From NCBI GenBank assembly GCA_029245125.1, contig JAQWPZ010000112.1, positions 52,623-116,622 of the forward strand: a stretch of DNA of 64,000 nucleotides. Direction: 5' to 3'. The translations under genes and the position numbers were made by a program. Positions within the stretch are counted from its first letter, which is position 1. The number at the start of each line of letters is the position of its first letter. The notes under the pieces are model-generated. The model worked only from the letters and a program-made list of their open reading frames with translations. It searched no databases and was not told where the DNA came from. This DNA comes from Rubripirellula sp. (GTDB taxonomy: Bacteria > Planctomycetota > Planctomycetia > Pirellulales > Pirellulaceae). This document shows, one piece after another, positions 10,636 to 19,393 of this stretch.

Positions 10636-11106
10636 ATGTTAAGGCTTACCGAAGTACAAATTGATCGCATCGTCCTCAAACGCCGGGGCATCGCGTTGAG
10701 CGGCATCGTTCTTTGGGCAATCTTCTTTGCAGTCCCGCAAGGCTGGAAATGTGGCTTGTTTTCGGGATTCATGCTGCTCTCTCTTGCACTGTATGGGTTT
10801 TGCTTCCGAAGATGGAGGACTGAACCAGGCCTGTGGATGCTCGGTTGTTTGCTGGCTGTTTTAATGGGGCCATGTTGGATCTTTTTTGAATACATGTGTT
10901 TGCGTGGGCTTTTTGAAAAGCCACTGGTGAATCCGGTCGGTCAGCCCATTAATTGGAGGCATTTGCGTAACTATGTGGATGCCGTTTTCGCGCTTTTCTT
11001 AATTGCGATCACCGTGAAGTTCGCGTACAGCGTGATGATCGAAAACTGGAAGCGAACACGAACGATCAAGCCTGAGCAGGGGCCGGACTCGCGTACTTTC
11101 TTTTAG
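10636..11106 (+). CDS. Four-helix integral membrane protein, unknown function
   Basis: 156 residues, not recognised. Four hydrophobic segments are visible at about 20-36, 39-56, 65-85 and 113-132, followed by a basic tail (ENWKRTRTIK) that suggests a cytoplasmic C-terminus. There is no catalytic motif. ATG 10636 is the only reasonable start. It lies 38 bases after the CPXCG gene on the same strand and could be cotranscribed. A real protein is supported by the regular helix and charge pattern rather than by homology. Confidence 0.6.
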   Translation: MLRLTEVQIDRIVLKRRGIALSGIVLWAIFFAVPQGWKCGLFSGFMLLSLALYGFCFRRWRTEPGLWMLGCLLAVLMGPCWIFFEYMCLRGLFEKPLVNPVGQPINWRHLRNYVDAVFALFLIAITVKFAYSVMIENWKRTRTIKPEQGPDSRTFF

Positions 11107-11302
11107 CCAAACCGACTCACATGCTGGTTGGTACCATTGGTTCTCGGGCTGTTTTCTGCTGGCAATCTCCCGCTCGCTAAGCGGTTTATCGCAACTGTGG
11201 CTCTCAGCCGATGTTTGACCGTCGATCTGTTTTTCGGAGAACTTGCTAGACTACAGTGAATCGAATGTGCAGTTGTGACAACCGTTGAAATGAAAGCCTG
11301 CG

Positions 11303-11677
11303 ATGGGGCCTGCTCGAATCAGCCTTGAAAAACTCTTTGATGCGGAAGAGTATTTCCGTTTAGGGGAGTGCCCATGGACATTCTTCGCATACCCAACCAG
11401 TCTTGCCGGTGATTTTGGGTTGCCGGTTGATGATGACGCTTGCCGCCTGCTTGCTGAAGTCCAGGGCCGCGGAATCGAGGTCGCGGTATGGCGCAGCGAA
11501 ATCGTCTCCAATACCACGTTCTACGTTTGCAGAAGAGAGAGTGTTTCGGATTTGAAACAAGTGATTCAACAGTTAGAAGTTCCCGGTAAATTTGGCGCTC
11601 GGTTTTGTGAGCTTCGGTCGGAGGCGTTGTTTGCGAGGTTGCGAGATGCCTCCTCGTCAGTCGATGAAATGGATTGA
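11303..11677 (+). CDS. Hypothetical protein, 124 aa
   Basis: Not recognised. The predicted protein is soluble, acidic and of mixed alpha/beta character (LPVDDDACRLLAEVQGRGIEVAVW), without signal peptide or membrane segment. ATG 11303 is the first in-frame start; no clear ribosome binding site precedes it. Antisense ORFs of similar length overlap it, so coding status rests on the protein-like composition alone. A spacer of about 200 bases separates it from the membrane protein upstream. Confidence 0.5.
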   Translation: MGPARISLEKLFDAEEYFRLGECPWTFFAYPTSLAGDFGLPVDDDACRLLAEVQGRGIEVAVWRSEIVSNTTFYVCRRESVSDLKQVIQQLEVPGKFGARFCELRSEALFARLRDASSSVDEMD

Positions 11678-11860
11678 GAAAGGTCGGGATCACGCGATCG
11701 TTATTCTCAACTACGTTCAGTTGGTACCAATTGAAAAAAGTTTGGCAGGAGTAATGCGTCTCGCTAGATGCGATGCCGGACTACTTGCGAGTGACTCGAG
11801 CGGCAGCGACGCACGATTTGGTATGTTGCCATCAGTGGTCTGGATTGCAGGTCAGTCACG

Positions 11861-12148
11861 ATGAAATCGATCACACTCGATAATGACCGCGGTGAAGTGG
11901 GGACGACACATTTTATGAATCGGCAGAGTCGTCAAGCAGGCGTAAAGCGAATGCCTCTGCCAGGACGGTACGCGATTGTTCTCGGTCCTGTTGTCGGGGC
12001 GGCGGTCGGGTTGCCCGCTTTCCTGCAGGGCAATGCTAGTTTTGCAGGATGGATGATTGGGCTGTTTGCCGCGATCGGCATGATCGCCGGATGTTCTTTG
12101 TGCTTTTACGACTGGTGGTGTGGACGAACCACGCCGCAAGACGATTGA
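11861..12148 (+). CDS. Small membrane protein, 95 aa, unknown function
   Basis: Two hydrophobic segments (AIVLGPVVGAAVGLPAFLQG and ASFAGWMIGLFAAIGMIAGC) with a short loop, typical of a small inner-membrane protein. The charged N-terminus MKSITLDNDRGEV could be non-native; a later in-frame ATG (MNRQSRQAGVKRM) would give a shorter protein with a positive-inside start. Nothing links it to a known family. Confidence 0.5.
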   Translation: MKSITLDNDRGEVGTTHFMNRQSRQAGVKRMPLPGRYAIVLGPVVGAAVGLPAFLQGNASFAGWMIGLFAAIGMIAGCSLCFYDWWCGRTTPQDD

Positions 12149-12257
12149 GGTCGGGCCCTCGGTAAGCACCTGATCGGCCGCCATTGGAGAATGGCCTGGG
12201 GTTGTCGTGTTGGTGTATGTGTAATCGCGGTGTTGCTCACCGTGTTTGTTGGCTTTC

Positions 12258-12282
12258 AACGCGGATCAGCAACGCGGATCAG
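12258..12282. repeat. 13-bp tandem duplication
   Basis: AACGCGGATCAGC is followed at once by AACGCGGATCAGT. Two copies with one end mismatch. Confidence 0.7.
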
Positions 12283-12360
12283 TAGGTCCGGGAGTTGACT
12301 GGCTGTTTGTGAAAGCCCTCCAGCGGTCTCCCGATGCGTCCGATTGCTCTGGCGGTTTTT

Positions 12361-12516
12361 CGTACTCGTACTCGTACTCGTACTCGTACTCGTACTCGTA
12401 CTTGTACTTGTGCTTGTGCTCGTACTTGTACTCGTACTTGTGCTCGTACTTGTACTCGTACTTGTGCTCGTACTTGTACTCGTACTTGTACTCGTACTTG
12501 TACTCGTACTTGTGCT
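12361..12516. repeat. Hexamer microsatellite, 26 units of YGTRCT
   Basis: Twenty-six contiguous hexamers. The first seven are CGTACT; the rest alternate among CGTACT, TGTACT and TGTGCT, varying only by transitions at positions 1 and 4. Later units also form a higher-order pattern (CGTACT TGTACT CGTACT TGTGCT). No frame contains a stop on either strand, which explains the Ser-Thr, Arg-Thr and Val-Leu repeat ORFs in the track. Confidence 0.95.
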
Positions 12517-12573
12517 TGTGAGAGGGGTGAATCTTGCTTGCCGGAGTAATGTGATGAACGGACGTGTGACGTC

Positions 12574-12622
12574 TTGTTGGTTGTTGGTTGTTGGTTGTTG
12601 GTTGTTGGTTGTTGGTTGTTGG
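12574..12622. repeat. Heptamer repeat (TTGTTGG)7
   Basis: Seven exact copies of TTGTTGG. On the other strand it reads as CCAACAA units, giving the NQQPTT repeat of the rejected ORF there. It is 57 bases after the end of the hexamer array. Confidence 0.95.
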
Positions 12623-12761
12623 TCAGGCAGAGAGGTCGCCAAGTCGGGTGCCTCGCTGTGGTTTTCTGTGCCTGTTCCCGGCTAGACGCGTCGAGGTGAA
12701 AGCTTTGTTTCGCTAGCAAATGGTGATCAAGAAACTGTGTGGAAAGTTGCAAGAAATTTGC

Positions 12762-12790
12762 TTGACACTGATTTGATCGGTCGGTAAAAA
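12762..12790 (+). promoter_or_regulatory. Sigma70-like promoter ahead of the secreted trio
   Basis: A perfect -35 box TTGACA is followed after 17 bases by TAAAAA (four of six matches to TATAAT), 87 bases before the DUF1573-like gene. Seen in sequence; activity is inferred. A TTGGCACG further right (near 12844) resembles half of a sigma54 site but lacks the -12 half. Confidence 0.35.
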
Positions 12791-12877
12791 ACTGTGCGTT
12801 GCTGATCTAGCAGGTTAGCGACAACACAAATTTGATTGCGTGCTTGGCACGCGCCTGAGTGACATAAGGGGGCAATT

Positions 12878-13903
12878 ATGGAACTCACACACAGGGTATT
12901 TTTATATCTCTGCTGTCACCTGCTGGCGTTTGCCAGTTCTCTTGGTGGTGGCGAAGCACAACGACCGACATCGTCGGTGCAGGTGGATCGCGTTCCGCAG
13001 GTGACGCGTCTGTTCTTTGGTTCGTGTTCGGTCAATCAGCCATTCCGTGGAACGGTTTTGCTATCGAACCAAACAGGTGCCGCATGGGCGATTCGTAAGA
13101 TCGATACAGATTGCGGTTGCTTATCGGTCGTGGCGAACAAGCCGACCTGTGCGGTGGGGCAAGTCATTCAATTGGATGTGCAGTTGGCTGCTGCAAACAG
13201 AGTTGCCAAGTTGCGGCGATCAGTGAGGATTTATTTCGAGGCCATTGATAAGCCCCTCGTACTGAATTTGGATGTGTCGGTGACTGGGCCGATCCAACTG
13301 GCACGAACAGTGTTTGATGTGCAGTCAAACAAGCAGTCCTTGGAAATCGTCGGCATCAAGACGCGGCCAGGAATCAAGATCGATCGTCTGATCAGCGGAC
13401 GCGGCGGCTTTCTGGTTGAGGGTGAGGTCAATCAAGATGACGATTCCTTTCGTGTCTTGATCCAGCCGTTACACGGGTTTGGCACGTTCAGTGACATTCT
13501 TCGTGTTCGTTATGAAGATGAAAAAGATCGCTCCCTCATTGTCGAGGTGCCGATTGAGTTGCGGTGTGTCGATCAGATTCGCTTCTTGCCCTCGACTGTC
13601 TGGATGCAACGCGAAAACGGTCGTTGGGTCGGGGAAACGCGAATGGTTTTGTCTCCTGAGTCAGGGCCGATTGATTTGAAAACCATCAGATGTGTCTTCG
13701 CTGGTTCCGATCCCGATTTGGGAGAAGGCCAATGTGAAGCAAAAATTCAACCATTGTCGCCCGTTCTGTCAGTTGTGCAGGTGACGGTGCCGGACGATGG
13801 TCAACAAGTCATGCCCCATTTCGTTGAGATCAAGGATCGGAATGGATCCTTGCTTGGAACACTTCATCTCTCAAAATTGGGGAAGACAAATGACGATGAC
13901 TAA
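12878..13903 (+). CDS. Secreted DUF1573-like (ASH-fold) protein
   Basis: 341 residues with a signal peptide (hydrophobic FLYLCCHLLAFASSL, cleavage near GGGEA). The mature start contains the DUF1573 hallmark: VLLSNQTGAAWAIRKIDTDCGCLSVV followed by VGQVIQLDVQL, a beta-sandwich related to ASH/MSP domains. Families of this type are common in planctomycetes and Bacteroidetes, with no established function. The rest is beta-rich and may form a second sandwich. The gene overlaps the next one by 14 bases, so the two are translationally linked. Probably periplasmic or surface located; partner unknown. Confidence 0.75.
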   Translation: MELTHRVFLYLCCHLLAFASSLGGGEAQRPTSSVQVDRVPQVTRLFFGSCSVNQPFRGTVLLSNQTGAAWAIRKIDTDCGCLSVVANKPTCAVGQVIQLDVQLAAANRVAKLRRSVRIYFEAIDKPLVLNLDVSVTGPIQLARTVFDVQSNKQSLEIVGIKTRPGIKIDRLISGRGGFLVEGEVNQDDDSFRVLIQPLHGFGTFSDILRVRYEDEKDRSLIVEVPIELRCVDQIRFLPSTVWMQRENGRWVGETRMVLSPESGPIDLKTIRCVFAGSDPDLGEGQCEAKIQPLSPVLSVVQVTVPDDGQQVMPHFVEIKDRNGSLLGTLHLSKLGKTNDDD

Positions 13904-14570
13904 AACTGGATTCTTTTCGACACTGCTTTGGATGATATTGTTGACGCGACCCGCTTTCACCGGCGAACCGCGTGCTCCCATTTTGCCGAATGAAAGTCCT
14001 TTTGATTGGCAATGCACTTACCCGTTCACGGAAACAAATTGCGCTGAAGTGATTGCGAGTTGGGCCGAAGATTACCTGGATGACCCTTCAGACGTCAGTG
14101 AGGATGTGGTTGGGTGTGGTCAATGCACAGCGATTTACGCGACTGATTGGAATGGAGATCAATGGACGGTCGGTTATCGTTGCGGAAATCGCCGTGGTTA
14201 CGAAATCGTCGCGGATGATCTGGAATCGAAGATTCCGCTGTACCGTGAGGGTGATTCCAAGCAAGGTTGGGCTGTTCAGGATTGGGCGATGTTCCCGTGT
14301 GTGCGTACGTGGGAATGTTACGACGGGTGCACTTGGGATCGCGGGGAGCCGGTTTGTTTTGTCGTGATGGTGGTGAGTGTCGGGCGTTTTCAGCCGGTGC
14401 TGGGGGAGCCCTGTGATCAGCAAGGAGGTGTCGGTCCAGGCGTGATTCAGGATCCTGAGGATAAGTCAGGTTTCGACCCAGAGAATCCATTCGGTCTGAA
14501 TCTCGAATCGGATGGCGAACCTAAGTCAATCACGCCTGGAGATCTGGGTACCGGCAGTCGTTGGTATTGA
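13890..14570 (+). CDS. Secreted cysteine-rich protein, unknown function
   Basis: 226 residues. ATG 13890 has GGGGA six bases upstream and gives a proper signal peptide (TGFFSTLLWMILLTRPAFTGEP); the track's 13797 start lies deep in the preceding gene. The mature part is rich in Cys (about ten) and Trp, with motifs such as CGQC and ECYDGCTWD, so disulfides or metal binding are likely. The C-terminus is acidic and Gly/Pro rich (DPENPFGLN). No family recognised. The overlap with the DUF1573-like gene suggests the proteins act together outside the cytoplasm. Confidence 0.68.
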   Translation: MTMTKTGFFSTLLWMILLTRPAFTGEPRAPILPNESPFDWQCTYPFTETNCAEVIASWAEDYLDDPSDVSEDVVGCGQCTAIYATDWNGDQWTVGYRCGNRRGYEIVADDLESKIPLYREGDSKQGWAVQDWAMFPCVRTWECYDGCTWDRGEPVCFVVMVVSVGRFQPVLGEPCDQQGGVGPGVIQDPEDKSGFDPENPFGLNLESDGEPKSITPGDLGTGSRWY

Positions 14571-14702
14571 CCCTTCGGCAACTTGTTGGATCGCTTCACT
14601 CGATGCGATTATCGTTGCCGATTGCAACTTGCAGATTCGGGCGACCGTGATCGACTCCGCGCCGCCTTGTGTCCTCGCATGTTTGCTCTTCGCATATTTT
14701 CC

Positions 14703-14738
14703 GTGCGCATGTTTTCGCTCGTGCGCATGTTTTCACTC
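14703..14738. repeat. 18-bp tandem duplication
   Basis: GTGCGCATGTTTTCGCTC is repeated directly as GTGCGCATGTTTTCACTC, one mismatch, in the spacer between the second and third secreted-protein genes. Confidence 0.75.
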
Positions 14739-14842
14739 GTGCATTTGCATTCGATGTAAACGTACCGGGAGTCGTGGATTCTCGTAGAAGTGAACGGCCG
14801 AACGTCTGGTTTAACTAATCGCTTTTCGAGAGGGGTTCAGTA

Positions 14843-15877
14843 ATGATGTTTGACACTTTTCGCGTTTCAGCATGTTTCCTTTGCGGATACTTGTTGACAC
14901 TATCGCTTGCTTTTGCCGCTGAAAAGAAACCATCTGGTTTCGAGATCGATGTTGCAAAGTTGAAATCGGTGACGCCGGAAACGAAGCATCAGATTCAAGA
15001 TTGGCTGATCGACCTTGAATCGACGCCGCTCCTCGTTCAGCGGTTGGCTGTTGTGATCACGGGCGAGGTGTTTACGGGTGGTAAGATTGGTGAAAAAGAG
15101 ACGGTGAACGCAAAACAGTTTGCCATTGCTTGGGTGACTCAAGCGGGCACAAAGAATCAGAGAGTGATTTTTCAAGACGCAAGCTTGCTCGATCCTGTGG
15201 TTCAGGATCGAGATGGCCAACGATATGTTCAGTCAAACGCGAATGCTCTCGATCAATTGAAACGCGGTGACGAGTACTTTGAGGCACGGGGTTTAAAGCG
15301 GTACCCTCTGTCTCGAAAGCCGCGACTATCGCCTCTGTTGAAAATTTCGGGGGTCTTCTATCCGATCACCGCGACCACGGCCACTGCGACGGAATGGTAT
15401 CGCGGCAGTGCGGCGACTCCACTCACGGCACGGGTGGAAATTGAACGTCTTGTTAACAGTTATCAGCAGGGCGAGAAAACGATCGCCGAGTTTTACTACC
15501 AATCAAATGACAGTGCGGTCCTGTATCGTTACGTCGTATTTGAGGGTGGCGTTCCGGTTCGGGTGGAGGACCGAATGGCAATGAGTTCCCCGGGACGGTT
15601 TCGTCTGGTGAGTTTGTTGCAACCGAAGTCCGCTGATCTGGAACAAATGCAGCAGACGCGTGAGGCGGCGGTTCTCGTTGCCCGGACGCAAGCCAAATGG
15701 GAAAAACTGCAAGCCGATTTGCAGGTGCCGATCGAGATTCGTAGCAGAACCATCAACGGGCCGCACGCGATCGAGTTCGCCGTAAAGTGCGTCTGGCTGG
15801 CCAATGAAAAAATCAAGCCAGTCGTGTTTGAGCCAACATCAGTTGGGAAATTGACACCGCTGCAGTTGATCGAATGA
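14843..15877 (+). CDS. Secreted protein, 344 aa, unknown function
   Basis: Signal peptide MMFDTFRVSACFLCGYLLTLSLAFAAE, cleaved after AFA. The mature protein is mixed alpha/beta with many polar residues and a ThrAla-rich stretch (TATTATATEW) in the middle; no catalytic motif recognised. A GAGAGGGG sequence precedes the ATG. It lies 272 bases after the Cys-rich protein on the same strand and may belong to the same transcript, closed by the hairpin at 15894. Function unknown. Confidence 0.7.
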   Translation: MMFDTFRVSACFLCGYLLTLSLAFAAEKKPSGFEIDVAKLKSVTPETKHQIQDWLIDLESTPLLVQRLAVVITGEVFTGGKIGEKETVNAKQFAIAWVTQAGTKNQRVIFQDASLLDPVVQDRDGQRYVQSNANALDQLKRGDEYFEARGLKRYPLSRKPRLSPLLKISGVFYPITATTATATEWYRGSAATPLTARVEIERLVNSYQQGEKTIAEFYYQSNDSAVLYRYVVFEGGVPVRVEDRMAMSSPGRFRLVSLLQPKSADLEQMQQTREAAVLVARTQAKWEKLQADLQVPIEIRSRTINGPHAIEFAVKCVWLANEKIKPVVFEPTSVGKLTPLQLIE

Positions 15878-15893
15878 AACTTGTGGTGCACTG

Positions 15894-15961
15894 AAATGAA
15901 TGCAGGCCGAACACGTCGCTGTGTCGAAGCCACAGTGGCGTGTCAAAGCCTGCAGCATTTC
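15894..15961. terminator. Long hairpin between convergent genes
   Basis: AAATGAATGCAGGC...ACACG..CGCTGTG pairs with CACAG..CGTGT...GCCTGCAGCATTT: an imperfect hairpin with arms of about 30 bases. It fills the gap between the third secreted-protein gene and the stop of the dapA-like gene, so it could stop transcription from both sides. There is no long T-run on either side. Confidence 0.55.
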
Positions 15962-15962
15962 A

Positions 15963-16946
15963 TCAGGGTGAACCAAGTTGTCGCATCACTCGCTGAACGA
16001 TCTGTTCGATGGTCTCGGGTGGAAGGACGAGCGATTCATCCAAGCCAGCCACTTCGGAGACGAGTGCATCGATCTCGCGTTGAGTTCTTGCGACTGCGTC
16101 ACGCTGCTGGTCGCTTAGTGGTACGCGGCCGGGACCAAGGTTCCAACCACGCGATCTTGCCCCGGCGCGAAACCCTTCCGGAAATTCACCAAGTGAGATC
16201 ATCGCGTCAAAGAGTGGCAGTAGTTGGTACTGCAGACGCATCGCTTCTTGATGATTGCCGGTGATCACATTTCGGTGCACTGCCCGCGTTAGTTCGGGTA
16301 CGACACCGCTTGTTGCATTGGTGCCGCCGTCGGCTCCGGCGATCAGCATCGGAGCGAGCGCGGCATCCCATCCAGTCAGAAACGAAAAGTCGTCGCGCAT
16401 CGGCCGAATCGCTGCAATCATCCGCATCATGTTCGGGAGATCGCCGCTACTGTCCTTGATCCCAATCACTCGAGGGAATTCGGACGCCAGTCGCACGACT
16501 GTGTCGACGTCAATGGGCGAAGCAAACAGTGGAATGTTATATAGCGTGACATCAACCGAAACATTTTCAGCGATCTCGCGAAAGTACGCGTACACGCCTT
16601 CACTGGTGAGTCGGTAATAAAAGGGAGCAACGATGGCGACCGCCCGCACTCCCATGTCACCATACGCGTTGCAGGCTTCGATGGTCGCTTTGACATTCGC
16701 TTCGGCTGCTCCGGCCAGTACAGGGACTCGGCCATTCGCTTGCTCGACCACGATTTGAACGATTCGTCGTCGTTCCTCGGCGGTGAAGCGGACAAACTCG
16801 CCGGTGCTACCATTGGGGTAGATACCGTCGACTCCACGATCGATCAGCCAATCGACGTAGCCACGCAATCGTTCTTCGTCGATTTTCCCCGCTGCATCAA
16901 CCGGAGTGATATTGGGGGTTAGGATTCCGGTGATTCTATCTGCCAT
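15963..16946 (-). CDS. Dihydrodipicolinate synthase / N-acetylneuraminate lyase family aldolase
   Basis: Class I aldolase of the DapA/NanA family, a TIM barrel that forms a Schiff base with pyruvate. Visible motifs: NGSTGEF near residue 45 (carboxylate binding), YNIP near 137 (catalytic Tyr) and GIKDSSGD near 161 (Schiff-base Lys). The 327-residue length includes a C-terminal extension beyond the usual 290-300. The family covers lysine synthesis, sialic-acid cleavage and several sugar-acid aldolases; the sequence does not settle which, and the extension argues against canonical DapA. It begins 11 bases downstream of hppA on the same strand. Confidence 0.85.
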   Translation of the reverse strand: MADRITGILTPNITPVDAAGKIDEERLRGYVDWLIDRGVDGIYPNGSTGEFVRFTAEERRRIVQIVVEQANGRVPVLAGAAEANVKATIEACNAYGDMGVRAVAIVAPFYYRLTSEGVYAYFREIAENVSVDVTLYNIPLFASPIDVDTVVRLASEFPRVIGIKDSSGDLPNMMRMIAAIRPMRDDFSFLTGWDAALAPMLIAGADGGTNATSGVVPELTRAVHRNVITGNHQEAMRLQYQLLPLFDAMISLGEFPEGFRAGARSRGWNLGPGRVPLSDQQRDAVARTQREIDALVSEVAGLDESLVLPPETIEQIVQRVMRQLGSP

Positions 16947-16957
16947 CGTGAACCGTC

Positions 16958-19393
16958 TTAGATTAGAGAAGCGATCACGAGTGCAACGACACTCATCAGC
17001 TTCAACAGGATGTTCAAGGATGGGCCCGAGGTGTCTTTGAAGGGGTCTCCGACTGTGTCACCAACCACAGCGGCTTTGTGGGCATCGCTTCCCTTGGTCA
17101 GCATCTGGCCGTTTACCTCGAATCCTTCTTCGATCATCTTTTTGGCGTTGTCCCAAGCACCACCGGCATTGGATTGGAAAAGAGCCATCAAGACACCACT
17201 GACGGTTACACCGGCGAGCAAACCGCCGAGCATCAGGGCATTGGTGTTTCCTTCCAGGCCAACCATCTTAGGAACGAAGCCAAAGGCGAGCGGCACCACG
17301 ATTGCTACCAAGCCAGGCACGATCATTTCGCGAATGGACGCTTTAGTCGAGATCTCGACGCACTTGCCATACTCGGCTTTGCCGTCCGCGGCATGGAACG
17401 TTTTTTGATCGGCTTCCGACCAATCCTCAAGTTCCTTCCCCTCATTCTCGTTCATCACATTTAGGGCTGCTTTTAATTCGGGGATGTCTTTAAATTGACG
17501 GCGAACCTCTTCGATCATTGCCATTGCTGCTCGTCCAACGGCGTTCATCGACAAAGCAGAGAAAAGGAAAGGCAACATTCCACCGACGAACAAGGATGCC
17601 ATGACGTACGGGTCGGTGATGTCGATGGCATCGATTTTTGTCTCGGGGTGCGTTGCGTCGTAAGCGACCTTGAAGGCGGCGAAGAGTGCCAGTGCCGTCA
17701 GTGCGGCGGAGCCGATGGCAAATCCCTTCCCGATGGCGGCGGTGGTATTGCCAACAGCATCCAATTTGTCTGTCCGTTCCCGTACTTCACTCGGCAGTTC
17801 GGCCATTTCTGCAATGCCACCCGCGTTGTCGGAGATCGGGCCATAAGCATCCACCGCTAGCTGGATGCCAGTGTTGGACAGCATGCCAACCGCTGCGATC
17901 GCGATCCCGTACAAACCGGCAAGCGAATAGGCGCCAATGATTGCAGCGGCGATGATCAAGATTGGAATCGCGGTCGACATCATGCCGACGCCGATACCAG
18001 AGATGATGGTCGTTGCCGAACCGGTTACCGATTGTCGAACGATTGATTTGACCGGCGGTGTTCCCGTTCCGGTATAAAACTCGGTGATTTTACCAATCCC
18101 AAGGCCAGCACCCAGGCCGAACAAGATGGCAAAGAATACGCCGTTACTGGTGTACTCAAATTCTTCGTAAGTCCAGCTCTCGGGCAACATGAAACGGATG
18201 ATGGCGTAGGTCAGGATCAGCAGGATCACGGCCGATCCCAATTCACCCATATTCAAAGCATGATGCGGATTACCGCCTTCTCGGACCTTCACCAGGAAGG
18301 TTCCAACGATCGATGTTAAAATTCCTACACCGGCGAGAACGAGGGGAAGCAAAACAGCCGAGAGGCCATAAAAGCTATCCATCTCTCCGCTGTTAAACGT
18401 TGTGAAAAATGCGGCGCCAAGCACCATCGTTCCGATGATTGACCCGACATAAGATTCAAACAAGTCGGCCCCCATGCCGGCGACATCGCCAACATTGTCA
18501 CCGACGTTGTCGGCAATGGTTGCCGGGTTCAAAGGGTGATCTTCTGGAATCCCAGCTTCTACTTTACCAACCAAGTCTGCCCCAACATCAGCGGCTTTGG
18601 TGTAGATGCCGCCGCCGACTCGCGCGAACAACGCGATGGACGAAGCTCCAAAGGAGAAGCCGGTCAGCACGGTGATGACTCTCATCAGGCTGGGCTCAGA
18701 ATCCAAGCCGAACAAGGTTGCGTAGACCACGAACAGGACACTCAAGCCAAGCACGCCAAGTCCGACGACTCCCATGCCCATCACTGAGCCGCCGGCAAAG
18801 GCAACTTCTAAGGCTTGTCCCAGACCTGTTTGGGCCGCATTGGTGGTGCGAACATTGGCTTTTGTGGCAACCTTCATCCCAATGAATCCCGCCAGTGCGG
18901 AGCAAATAGCTCCCAACCCGAATGAGAGCGCGATCAGTGGAGAGGATTTTTCACCCTGTGTCGAACCGCCGTAACCCAACACGATCGCGACCAGAACGAC
19001 AAAGATCGCCAAGATTGAATACTCGGCTTTCAAGAAGGACATCGCCCCCTCGGTGATGTTCTGGGCGATCCGAGCCATCTTTTCGCCGCCGACCGGTTGT
19101 TTGGCGACCCAAGACGATCTCCAAAACGTGTAGAGCAGTCCTGCGATCCCGAATAGCGGAATGAAGTAGGACACCAAGGGGATCCCTGTTCCCTGCAGAT
19201 TTTCCGCCGTTGCCTCGGCTGCCACCTCATCGGCTGCCACCTCATCAGCTGCAACCTCAGGGGCATCAGTATCCGCGACTGCCGTTGGGGTCTCGGGGGA
19301 AGCATCCTGCTGGGCGATCGCCAAGGCGGGAGAAAGCGTGATCGCGATGAACACGACTAATGAACAGAGTGGAGATTTGACGAACGCCAGCAT
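16958..19393 (-). CDS. hppA: Membrane-bound ion-translocating pyrophosphatase (K+-dependent type)
   Basis: Hydrolyses pyrophosphate to pump H+ or Na+ across the membrane. The family signatures [35 protein letters not shown] (substrate-binding acidic loops) are intact, with about 16 hydrophobic segments. [21 protein letters not shown] carries Ala where K+-independent enzymes carry Lys, indicating the K+-dependent subfamily; H+ versus Na+ specificity cannot be decided by eye. 811 residues: the N-terminus adds a signal-peptide-like segment ([19 protein letters not shown]) and an acidic tail with ADEVA repeats before the core. Likely cotranscribed with the aldolase gene; divergent from the kinase. 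Confidence 0.94.
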   Translation of the reverse strand: MLAFVKSPLCSLVVFIAITLSPALAIAQQDASPETPTAVADTDAPEVAADEVAADEVAAEATAENLQGTGIPLVSYFIPLFGIAGLLYTFWRSSWVAKQPVGGEKMARIAQNITEGAMSFLKAEYSILAIFVVLVAIVLGYGGSTQGEKSSPLIALSFGLGAICSALAGFIGMKVATKANVRTTNAAQTGLGQALEVAFAGGSVMGMGVVGLGVLGLSVLFVVYATLFGLDSEPSLMRVITVLTGFSFGASSIALFARVGGGIYTKAADVGADLVGKVEAGIPEDHPLNPATIADNVGDNVGDVAGMGADLFESYVGSIIGTMVLGAAFFTTFNSGEMDSFYGLSAVLLPLVLAGVGILTSIVGTFLVKVREGGNPHHALNMGELGSAVILLILTYAIIRFMLPESWTYEEFEYTSNGVFFAILFGLGAGLGIGKITEFYTGTGTPPVKSIVRQSVTGSATTIISGIGVGMMSTAIPILIIAAAIIGAYSLAGLYGIAIAAVGMLSNTGIQLAVDAYGPISDNAGGIAEMAELPSEVRERTDKLDAVGNTTAAIGKGFAIGSAALTALALFAAFKVAYDATHPETKIDAIDITDPYVMASLFVGGMLPFLFSALSMNAVGRAAMAMIEEVRRQFKDIPELKAALNVMNENEGKELEDWSEADQKTFHAADGKAEYGKCVEISTKASIREMIVPGLVAIVVPLAFGFVPKMVGLEGNTNALMLGGLLAGVTVSGVLMALFQSNAGGAWDNAKKMIEEGFEVNGQMLTKGSDAHKAAVVGDTVGDPFKDTSGPSLNILLKLMSVVALVIASLI
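19216..19260. repeat. 15-bp tandem repeat in hppA N-terminal tail
   Basis: Three copies of CGGCTGCCACCTCAT (third with changes) encode the ADEVA/AADEV repeat of the acidic tail. The unit is a multiple of three. Confidence 0.75.

Larger units (their letters stand above)
12149..12877. other. Gene-free spacer dominated by simple repeats
   Basis: 729 bases without a credible gene. It holds a 13-bp tandem duplication (12258-12282), a 26-unit hexamer array, a 7-unit heptamer array and a promoter-like site near its right end. ORFs listed here run through the repeats, which have no stop codon in any frame, and are not genes. Confidence 0.75.

Noticed and set aside
11592-11864. ORF ending ATGA-overlapped with the small membrane protein gene
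   Set aside because: No protein-like composition or recognisable motif; overlaps the preceding hypothetical gene by 31 bases even with the best internal ATG (11646). The ATGA overlap could be chance.
12256-12752. Long Ser-Thr, Arg-Thr or Val-Leu repeat ORFs through the hexamer array on both strands
   Set aside because: The repeat has no stop in any frame, so these are forced open by the repeat, not selected. The tails (QQPTTNN) come from the heptamer.
12844-12862. Possible sigma54 promoter (TTGGCACG) before the secreted trio
   Set aside because: The -24-like half is good, but the -12 TTGC element is missing at the required spacing.
14512-14787. 91-aa Cys-rich ORF after the second secreted gene
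   Set aside because: Reads through the end of the real gene and through an 18-bp duplication; the cysteines come from the repeated GTGCGCATG stretch.
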